DNA from: Legionella quinlivanii
Lineage (GTDB): Bacteria; Pseudomonadota; Gammaproteobacteria; Legionellales; Legionellaceae
Assembly: GCF_900461555.1 (NCBI RefSeq)
Contig: NZ_UGOX01000001.1
Location: 1,067,501 to 1,131,500 of the forward strand
Length of the DNA stretch: 64,000 bases
Direction: 5' to 3'
Shown: piece after piece, positions 1 to 6,363 of the stretch
Layout of the letters: the number at the start of each line of letters is the position of its first letter
How positions within the stretch are numbered: the stretch's first letter is position 1
Notes under the pieces: model-generated
Seen by the model: the letters and a program-made list of their open reading frames with translations, nothing else
Told to the model about the DNA's origin: nothing
The model's database searches: none
Program-made: the position numbers and the translations under genes

Positions 1-863
1 CCTGCCTGGAGATTCCTTCAGACCGGCATTTATTAGTAAGCACTGATACACTGGTTGCTGAAGTGCATTTTCTAAGTGCCTGGGATCCTTATGATATCGC
101 CTGGAAGGCGGTCATGGTGAATGTCAGTGATATGGCGGCAATGGCTGCCGCACCTTGCTGGATGAGTTTAGCGCTTACCATGCCGACTGCCTCTGAAAGC
201 TGGCTTAGCCGGTTTTCTCAAGGTTTTCAGGCTGCATTGGCACGTTATAACATCGCTTTAATAGGGGGAGATACAACGAGAGGTCCTCTTAGCCTAAGTT
301 TAACCATTCACGGACTTGTTCCAAGAGGAAAAGCAGTCAGGCGCTGTAACGCAAAGCCTGGCGATACCGTTTGGGTTAGCGGAGAACTTGGCGCCGCGGC
401 TTTAGCGGTCGCCTATTTACAGGACGATACCATTCCTGCTGAAGATAAAGCGATTATGATGGACAAACTGCTCCATCCTGTACCGCGGATTGATTTAATT
501 AACTATTTACAGCTGTGGGCCAGTGCCTGTATTGATATTTCTGATGGCTTGTCGGCTGATCTTAATCACATCTGTGAACAAAGCGGCGTGGGTGCCTGCA
601 TCGTCTGGTCAAAAGTTCCTGTTCACCCCTTAGTCAGTAAATACCGTCAGAATGCAACAGAATTTGCTTTTTCTGGCGGTGATGATTATGAATTATGTTT
701 TACCATTCCCGAGGTTTATCAGCAGACTTTTTTTGAGGAAATAACTCGCAATGGAATAACCTGCTACCCAATTGGCGTAATTCAAGAAGAAAAAGGCTTG
801 CGATCTTTACAAGAAACAGGCAGAGTTTCTCCTTTAATACCCAAAGGGTTTGCTCATTTTTAA
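1..863 (+). CDS. thiL: Thiamine-monophosphate kinase ThiL, 5' end cut by the window edge
   Basis: ThiL phosphorylates thiamine monophosphate to thiamine diphosphate, the last step of cofactor synthesis, in the cytoplasm. The reading frame is already open at base 3 and carries the family motif STDTLVAEVHF just after the window edge, so the N-terminus (about 30-40 residues) lies outside. Further family signatures are VNVSDMAAMAA (metal and ATP binding), the GGDTTRG motif, CIDISDGLSADL and FSGGDDYELCF near the C-terminus. The first in-frame ATG in the window (63) lies inside the conserved domain and is not the real start. pgpA follows 12 bases downstream on the same strand. A nusB-thiL-pgpA order is common in proteobacteria, so nusB may sit just upstream (inference). 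Confidence 0.95.
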   Translation, partial: CLEIPSDRHLLVSTDTLVAEVHFLSAWDPYDIAWKAVMVNVSDMAAMAAAPCWMSLALTMPTASESWLSRFSQGFQAALARYNIALIGGDTTRGPLSLSLTIHGLVPRGKAVRRCNAKPGDTVWVSGELGAAALAVAYLQDDTIPAEDKAIMMDKLLHPVPRIDLINYLQLWASACIDISDGLSADLNHICEQSGVGACIVWSKVPVHPLVSKYRQNATEFAFSGGDDYELCFTIPEVYQQTFFEEITRNGITCYPIGVIQEEKGLRSLQETGRVSPLIPKGFAHF

Positions 864-875
864 AGGTTAAATTCA

Positions 876-1349
876 ATGAACCTCTCTAGTAAAGTCTGGC
901 AGGATCCTGCTTATTTTATTGCCTTTGGTTTTGGATCCGGATTGGCTCCTGTTGCACCCGGCACTTGGGGAACGCTTGCCGCTTTCCCCATTTACTTACT
1001 GATGTCCACGCTCTCTCTGCCTCTCTATTTGTTAATAACTCTGGTATTTTTTATTCTCGGCGTGTATGTCAGCAATCGGGTATCCGCTGATCTTGGCGAA
1101 CATGATTACTCCGGTATTGTCTGGGATGAAGTCGTCGGTTTTCTACTAACAATGGCGTTAGTGCCTTCCAAACTGGCGTGGATGATTATCGGATTTTTGC
1201 TATTTCGGCTTTTCGATATTTGGAAGCCCTGGCCAATCACTATTGCTGATGAAAAAATTAAAGGCGGGTTTGGAATCATGTTTGACGATGTGCTTGCAGC
1301 TGTGCCTGCCTGGATAATTTTACAATTGTTAATCTGGAGTTTCTCCTGA
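876..1349 (+). CDS. pgpA: Phosphatidylglycerophosphatase A
   Basis: PgpA removes the phosphate from phosphatidylglycerophosphate to give phosphatidylglycerol, at the inner membrane. The 157-residue length is typical. The sequence shows the family's N-terminal FGFGSGLAPVAPGTWGTL block, the DEVVGF motif with its acidic residues, and FDDVLAAVPA near the C-terminus, with three to four hydrophobic membrane segments. It starts 12 bases after thiL. Its stop codon overlaps the start of the next gene by one base (TGATG), so the three genes very probably form one translationally coupled operon. Confidence 0.95.
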   Translation: MNLSSKVWQDPAYFIAFGFGSGLAPVAPGTWGTLAAFPIYLLMSTLSLPLYLLITLVFFILGVYVSNRVSADLGEHDYSGIVWDEVVGFLLTMALVPSKLAWMIIGFLLFRLFDIWKPWPITIADEKIKGGFGIMFDDVLAAVPAWIILQLLIWSFS

Positions 1350-2407
1350 TGAATGAGAGCCATAAAGAGTTAATAAATATTGCCCTGACTGTCGGCATCG
1401 TACTGCTCGCACTTTTCATTGTTCATCGATTTATTCCTTCCATGATCTGGGCCGCGATTATTGCAATTGCGACCTATCCGCTTTACAAGCGCTGGAAGCA
1501 GTTTTTTGGCAGGCACCGAAATTGGGCTGCATTGTTATTTACAGCGATTCTGGCTTTGATTTTTCTGCTGCCTTTAAGCTGGCTGGTCACCTTACTGGTA
1601 AAAGAACTGCAAGTATTTATTAATTACCTGCAATTAATAAATAAACAAGGCGGAGATGCGCCAGGAATTATTCAGCAAATTCCCGTTCTGGGTAAAGATT
1701 TAACTAACTACTGGCAAACTAATATTGGCCAGCCTGGTAATCTCAGAAACTTTCTATCGAACCTGCATATTTCATTGACGCCGGCGAGTTATTACATTAA
1801 GCAAGTAGGAGTTAATCTGGCTCACCGTGGTTTTCAACTTGGCTTTACCATTCTAACCTTATTTTTCTTCTATCGTGATGGAGATAAATTATTCCAGGAA
1901 ATCAATCGGGTAGGGGAGATTTGCCTTGGAAAACGCTGGTTTCGCTATGCAGACCGCCTGCCGTCAGCTCTTCGTGGTACAGTGAACGGCACTATTCTGG
2001 TTGGACTTGGAGTGGGGATTTTAATGGGCTTGTGTTATGTCATCGTCGGAGTACCAGCGCCAACTCTGGTTGGTTTTGTCACGGCTTTTGCTGCAATGAT
2101 CCCATTTATTGTACCCATCGTCTTTACCTTTGTCGCATTAATATTGATTTCAAGCGGCAGCCTGGCAGCAGCCATTGTGGTGGTAGTCTGGGGCACTGTG
2201 GTGATGTTTATTGCCGATCATTTTATCAAGCCAGTACTGATTGGCGGTGCAATTGAGCTTCCTTTCTTAGCGGTGCTTTTTGGCATATTGGGCGGAGTTG
2301 AAACTTTAGGATTGCTTGGTTTGTTTGTAGGGCCGATTGTGATGGTATTATTCGTGACCTTATGGCAAGAGCAGCAGGGGATACCCTTACAGCCATCTGA
2401 ACAGTAA
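1349..2407 (+). CDS. AI-2E family transporter / PerM-like permease
   Basis: This is an integral membrane protein of the AI-2E_transport (DUF20, PerM/YdiK-like) family, 352 residues, the usual length. It has two or three N-terminal helices, a soluble central section (about residues 80-150), and then the conserved C-terminal membrane half, with the FFFYRDGDKL segment, GVPAPTLVGF, the PFIVPI block and GGVETLGLLGLFVGP. The family has been linked to autoinducer-2 export and to ion or solute efflux, but substrates are mostly unproven, so I do not name one. It is the last gene of the thiL-pgpA operon and overlaps pgpA by one base. Confidence 0.85.
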   Translation: MNESHKELINIALTVGIVLLALFIVHRFIPSMIWAAIIAIATYPLYKRWKQFFGRHRNWAALLFTAILALIFLLPLSWLVTLLVKELQVFINYLQLINKQGGDAPGIIQQIPVLGKDLTNYWQTNIGQPGNLRNFLSNLHISLTPASYYIKQVGVNLAHRGFQLGFTILTLFFFYRDGDKLFQEINRVGEICLGKRWFRYADRLPSALRGTVNGTILVGLGVGILMGLCYVIVGVPAPTLVGFVTAFAAMIPFIVPIVFTFVALILISSGSLAAAIVVVVWGTVVMFIADHFIKPVLIGGAIELPFLAVLFGILGGVETLGLLGLFVGPIVMVLFVTLWQEQQGIPLQPSEQ

Positions 2408-2432
2408 AAAACAAGATAAGTTTGTATTGATT

Positions 2433-2460
2433 TTGTACAAAAAGTATGGCATTCTATACT
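2433..2460 (+). promoter_or_regulatory. Putative sigma-70 promoter for the small gene at 2545
   Basis: A TTGTAC hexamer (2433-2438) lies 16 bases before TATACT (2455-2460). This would give a leader of about 80 bases before the ATG at 2545. The call rests on consensus resemblance only. Confidence 0.4.
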
Positions 2461-2544
2461 TCTAGCCGCTGAACTTGAAATGGGAATTAACCATAGAGTA
2501 AGCTGCGCCAAGAGTTGCCATACTATCGAAGTAAAGGGGTGATT

Positions 2545-2811
2545 ATGAATAAAGACTGGCCGACCAGAGATAAAGACATGTACACAGCACAGGTGATCAT
2601 GGAAGAATATGCCAATAAAAATAAAAGCGAGGCGCTTGGATTGTTTGAGCTGGTGGTCGATAAAGAAGAAAAACGAATGAATTTTCGTATTTCTGGCTGG
2701 GTACGAACACTGGCCGAATATTTCAAATCAGTCTATGGTGCAAATCAGGGTGATTTCGTCACTCGGCAAGTGATTAGCCACTGCCTTACAAAGGGCGAAA
2801 CAATTCACTAA
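2545..2811 (+). CDS. Small conserved-looking hypothetical protein, 88 aa
   Basis: I do not recognise a family. The protein is 88 residues, soluble, charged and probably helical, with no signal peptide or membrane segment. The start at 2545 is preferred over an in-frame ATG at 2515, because an AAAGGGG ribosome binding site sits at 2533-2539, directly in front of it. The gene stands alone between a putative promoter (2433-2460) and a strong inverted repeat (2830-2861), so it is probably a single-gene transcript. Confidence 0.7.
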   Translation: MNKDWPTRDKDMYTAQVIMEEYANKNKSEALGLFELVVDKEEKRMNFRISGWVRTLAEYFKSVYGANQGDFVTRQVISHCLTKGETIH

Positions 2812-2829
2812 TACCTTGTGAATGACTTC

Positions 2830-2861
2830 AGGCAATCCCTTTTTAACTTTCGGGATTGCCT
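2830..2861 (+). terminator. Hairpin downstream of the 88-aa gene
   Basis: A perfect 10-bp inverted repeat, AGGCAATCCC (2830-2839) and GGGATTGCCT (2852-2861), encloses a 12-base loop. Only a short T-rich stretch (TCTCT) follows, so it may be a weak intrinsic terminator. It lies 18 bases after the stop codon. Confidence 0.6.
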
Positions 2862-2905
2862 CTCTATAAGTGATTAAATATCGAACAATCCTGGTAAACT
2901 TCTAC

Positions 2906-2911
2906 TATAAT
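2906..2911 (+). promoter_or_regulatory. -10 box (TATAAT) before the double-glycine-like gene
   Basis: A perfect TATAAT stands 32 bases before the ATG at 2944. The -35 region 17 bases upstream (GAACAA) is a poor match, so an activator or another sigma factor may be involved. Confidence 0.4.
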
Positions 2912-2943
2912 TTAACAATCTTCGTTGATTTATGAGAAGTGCC

Positions 2944-3213
2944 ATGAGAAAACGTACCAAACATCCCAAGCATCAGCCAAAGAAAAAACAATATCTCAAT
3001 GATAGCCATTTAGAGGAGCTCTCTGGCGGAGGAATGTCTTCTATTAGGGATAGAATTGATGCGATTAATGATCTCAAGGGTAAAGCTATGGATGCAGCGC
3101 TGACCGCACGTGCCAATATGGGAGCAGTCGCCGGGCCTGCAGCGGATGCGAAAGTAAAAGCCACTGAAGTGAATAGCGCTGCAATCCGGCAGAAATTGGT
3201 CCGCAAACCTTGA
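2944..3213 (+). CDS. Small basic protein with a double-glycine leader-like N-terminus
   Basis: This 89-residue protein has no family I recognise. The first 16 residues are strongly basic (10 Lys/Arg/His). They are followed by LNDSHLEELSGGG. If cleavage followed G28-G29, hydrophobic residues would fall at -12 (L18), -7 (L23) and -4 (L26), the positions conserved in double-glycine leaders of class II bacteriocins and related exported peptides. The remaining 60 residues are Ala-rich and look like a continuous amphipathic helix with no cysteine. The start at 2944 follows GAGAAG; an alternative ATG at 2932 adds four residues. A TATAAT at 2906-2911 is a good -10 box. No C39-type peptidase/transporter gene is nearby, so export by that route is only an inference. 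Confidence 0.65.
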   Translation: MRKRTKHPKHQPKKKQYLNDSHLEELSGGGMSSIRDRIDAINDLKGKAMDAALTARANMGAVAGPAADAKVKATEVNSAAIRQKLVRKP

Positions 3214-3389
3214 TGGGGACCAGAAGTCCCATCACGAATAACGATTAATTCATAATGCATAACAGATTCTCTCTATCTCCATTATGCAGATTGTTTTGCT
3301 GCCTTCTTTCTTCTTTCATTCGGATGGACCATCGATAAGATATTGAAACAATTCCACAAAAGTGGTCTATGATTTAATCAAAATAATGA

Positions 3390-4943
3390 ATGGATGCACT
3401 CATGCTTACTCCAAATGGATTACACGCGAATAAAATTGACAGAGTCATGCTGTTGGCTCTTTGGGCAACTACACTGGCGGAAGAAGAGCAACAGAGTAGA
3501 GTTATTTTCGCAGGCGTAGGCAAACCGACATATCCCATCAATGTGCAGACTATCCGTTCTTTTCTGGGGTATTGGCAAAAGCTTGAAAATCTGGCCGAAA
3601 ATGAACGCTTTGATATCGATAACACTGATGGCGAGCATGCGATTGATTATGGAGATCCGAGGGGTGACAAAGGGCCTCGTGAATTAATGGCGCAGACTAT
3701 GTCTGCCTGGTATGAAGCCGACATCAGCCCGGATAATGTCCTGTTTACAGTGGGGGGAATTGGCGCTTTGCGTATTATGTTTGAAACATTGAATACGCAT
3801 TACGAAGAGTTTCCAGGTTATCGTATTATTACGCCTTTTCCGCATTATTCAGCGTATGCCAGCAACGAACTGCATCGTTTGCATCCCATTCATGTGATGA
3901 AAGAAAAAGGCTATCATATTAACGCTCAGGCTTTGGAAGACTCTATTCAAGAGGCGCTTTTCCTTGCAGAGGATGATCATGGCTGGCCCAAAGCCGTATT
4001 ATTTTGTAATCCATCTAACCCACTGGGAACAATGATTCCCGAGGAAGAGCTTGCCAAAATCGCAGAGGTACTTCGTCGTTATCCTGACTTATTTATTATC
4101 TTTGATGAAGCTTATACAGAAATGAGCTTTGTTAAAATTCCTTCATTTTTAAAAATCGCTCCAGACTTGAAAAAGCGCATTATGATCATGCGCTCAGCAA
4201 CAAAAGCCTTATCAGCGGCGGGGGAAAGAATGGCGGTGATTCTGGTATTTGATGAATTCGTGATGAATGAAATGTTGAACAAAAATATTAACTATTTCTT
4301 GCACGCGCCTCGCTCTGCTCAATTGGCCTATGCTGAAACCATGGCTCATTTTGATGAAAAGGAACGAGAGGCTCTGGTTTTGTTTTACAAAAAGAAAGTG
4401 GACTATGTTTTAATGCGATTAAAAGAAATGGGAGCAGAGATGCCCGATCCTGATTATCAGGTTGAGGCAACTTTTTATGCCCTGGGTGATTTTTCTGATT
4501 TATTCGGTTTAGACCTTCCAGAACAAGCGGCTCGTGCACTGCAAAGAACAGGTAAGGTTAAGAGTGGTGAAGAGCTTGCTTATTATTTGCTGTTTGAAGA
4601 CAAAATAATGATAGCTCCATTGTCTTATTATGGGCTGGAAAAAGACTGTACCTATATGAGAATCACTTGCAGCGCGAGTGAAAGGGATTTGAAAGAATTA
4701 ATGGACCGGCTCGAGCAGCGCCTGTTCTCTGCAAGAAAAAAGAAATATCAGCATCTTTTAGAGAATATTGATAGCAATCTGGAAGCTGTCAGGCATATAG
4801 AGCTTCATTTGTATGAAACCATCCGAAATAAAATCAATGTGTTGTCAAATCAAGCGGAAACTTGTTTATTGTTGAAAGCAAAGAATCAATCCTTGAATAA
4901 GATCCAGTCCATTATTAATAATCTGTTGGATATAGAGTCTTGA
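3390..4943 (+). CDS. PLP-dependent class I/II aminotransferase with C-terminal helical extension
   Basis: This is a fold-type I aminotransferase that should transfer an amino group through pyridoxal phosphate; the substrate is unknown. Visible motifs are GDPRGDKGPREL near the N-terminus, the TVGGIGALR cofactor loop, CNPSNPLG (around residue 209), IIFDEAYTEM, the Schiff-base lysine in SATKALSAAGER (K272) and the carboxylate-binding Arg in YMRITCSAS. At 517 residues it is some 80-100 longer than usual. The surplus is a C-terminal stretch from about residue 440 that is charged and predicted helical or coiled-coil. The ATG at 3390 is taken as start; 3402 is possible. It is convergent with the cupin gene downstream. 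Confidence 0.85.
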   Translation: MDALMLTPNGLHANKIDRVMLLALWATTLAEEEQQSRVIFAGVGKPTYPINVQTIRSFLGYWQKLENLAENERFDIDNTDGEHAIDYGDPRGDKGPRELMAQTMSAWYEADISPDNVLFTVGGIGALRIMFETLNTHYEEFPGYRIITPFPHYSAYASNELHRLHPIHVMKEKGYHINAQALEDSIQEALFLAEDDHGWPKAVLFCNPSNPLGTMIPEEELAKIAEVLRRYPDLFIIFDEAYTEMSFVKIPSFLKIAPDLKKRIMIMRSATKALSAAGERMAVILVFDEFVMNEMLNKNINYFLHAPRSAQLAYAETMAHFDEKEREALVLFYKKKVDYVLMRLKEMGAEMPDPDYQVEATFYALGDFSDLFGLDLPEQAARALQRTGKVKSGEELAYYLLFEDKIMIAPLSYYGLEKDCTYMRITCSASERDLKELMDRLEQRLFSARKKKYQHLLENIDSNLEAVRHIELHLYETIRNKINVLSNQAETCLLLKAKNQSLNKIQSIINNLLDIES

Positions 4944-4966
4944 AGCAAGGTAGATAATTTGATCCC

Positions 4967-5497
4967 TCAGGATTTCCAATAATCAAATAATCCGCCCTTT
5001 GTTCCAAAGACGGGATCGCAGGCTGGCAGGCCTGTTCCTGCGATGTTTTCATCGACCCTTGGATGTTCTTCTACAAGCCCGTAGCAAACATCGTAATCCC
5101 GCTCGAAAGGATAGGAGCCGATGCATTTAAAATCGTCCGAACTCCCTGTATTTTTATGAGCGACACCTGCAGGAATAATAACTACATCGCCACGGCTTAC
5201 TTCGTAAATAACCCCGTTATCGCCGCCAAATTGTACTTGGCAATGCCCGGTATAAATCACCAGGGTCTCATGAGTATTGCTATGATAATGCTGATAATCA
5301 TAAACAACATCCAGCCAGGAGTTGATCCACTGGTTTCCTTTCAGAAATTGCTGAACATCTTCGACTGATCGCCCGTCCAAATCAAATACGCTCTTATAAA
5401 TCAATAAAGGATAAATTGAATTATTCGGAAAATACCTGTCCGGGCCTATCAACGGGTGCAATATTTTTGCTGAGCTTAAAGGAGTTAAATGATTCAT
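4967..5497 (-). CDS. Cupin protein, YjlB-like
   Basis: This is a small cytoplasmic cupin of 176 residues. The metal-binding cupin motif 1 is visible as HYHSNTHETLVIYTGHCQVQ and motif 2 as GDVVIIPAGVAHKN. Overall it resembles the Bacillus YjlB group, whose function is unknown to me. An AGGGGG ribosome binding site precedes the ATG. It lies 20 bases downstream of the solute-binding protein gene on the same strand, so the two are probably co-transcribed. That hints at a link to handling of the imported ligand, which is inference only. Confidence 0.85.
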   Translation of the reverse strand: MNHLTPLSSAKILHPLIGPDRYFPNNSIYPLLIYKSVFDLDGRSVEDVQQFLKGNQWINSWLDVVYDYQHYHSNTHETLVIYTGHCQVQFGGDNGVIYEVSRGDVVIIPAGVAHKNTGSSDDFKCIGSYPFERDYDVCYGLVEEHPRVDENIAGTGLPACDPVFGTKGGLFDYWKS

Positions 5498-5517
5498 TAT
5501 TCCCCCTGTTTAAGTTC

Positions 5518-6267
5518 TTAAGGCTTAAAATCGCCGAAATATCTGTCGTAATCTTGCTTAAAAATATCACTGGCGTGATATTGGCTAATTGCGTTATTTA
5601 ACTGTTGCAGTAATTCAAGATTATCTTTATTCACTGCGATCCCATACCCAAAACCATAAGTCTCTTTTTCCCCCAGTACAGCCAGTACGCCAGAAGAGTG
5701 ATTGGCCCAGTAAATGGCAGTTGCATTATCCAGCAAGGCCAGATCAATATCTCCATTCTGTAGAGCAACTAAAATATTGTCCTCTGTATCATAGAGCTCT
5801 ATTTGAGGGTTCTTGATACCCAGGGTTTGGATGAGTTGCGGAAACAAAGTGCCTTCCTCAACACCAATTTTTTTATTAGACAAAAGGTCGAGGCTAAAGG
5901 GTTGCTGGCTTAAGGCTTGTTTTCCCATAAATCGAAACTGACTTAACATATAAGGCGCGGTAAAATTGACGCGTGTCGCGCGGTCAGGCGTTATGGTAAT
6001 GGCACCGAGCGCCACTTCACTCGTCTTATTTTCAACCTCGCCCAAGAGTGAGTGGAAGTGGACTGGTTTATATTGGCAGGTTCTGTTCATAATTTTACAA
6101 AGATGCTCCATCATTTCTACATCAAATCCGTGAAATACATTATTTCCTGCCCGCATGACAAAGGGAGGAGAAAAATTATCCACCGCGATGAGCAGAGGCT
6201 CTCCCTTGGCAAAGCCAGCAGTTGAACATGAGAGCAGGCCTAATAAAAAGTAGCGGATAAGTTTCAT
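5518..6267 (-). CDS. Periplasmic amino-acid-type solute-binding protein (SBP_bac_3)
   Basis: This 249-residue protein has a signal peptide (MKLIRYFLLGLLSCSTAGFA, residues 1-20) followed by an extracellular solute-binding protein family 3 domain. The domain shows the opening IAVDNFSPPFV, the GFDVEMMEHLCK signature, TITPDRATRVNFTAPYM and the GVEEGT and LALLDNATA hinge-side motifs. The closest named relatives are arginine/polar amino acid binding proteins (ArtJ type). No ABC permease or ATPase gene is adjacent, so it either works with a transporter encoded elsewhere or acts as a sensor or stand-alone binder. The cupin gene follows 20 bases downstream. Confidence 0.88.
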   Translation of the reverse strand: MKLIRYFLLGLLSCSTAGFAKGEPLLIAVDNFSPPFVMRAGNNVFHGFDVEMMEHLCKIMNRTCQYKPVHFHSLLGEVENKTSEVALGAITITPDRATRVNFTAPYMLSQFRFMGKQALSQQPFSLDLLSNKKIGVEEGTLFPQLIQTLGIKNPQIELYDTEDNILVALQNGDIDLALLDNATAIYWANHSSGVLAVLGEKETYGFGYGIAVNKDNLELLQQLNNAISQYHASDIFKQDYDRYFGDFKP

Positions 6268-6363
6268 GGTCCTACCAATTTATAGTTATTTAATTAATAT
6301 ATAGTACCTTTTTATTGTTAATAAACCATTGCTTATGATAAATGTTATTCAGGAACTTTATAA

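Noticed and set aside
1106-1363. An 85-codon minus-strand frame opposite pgpA.
   Set aside because: Shadow of a conserved gene with no start signal.
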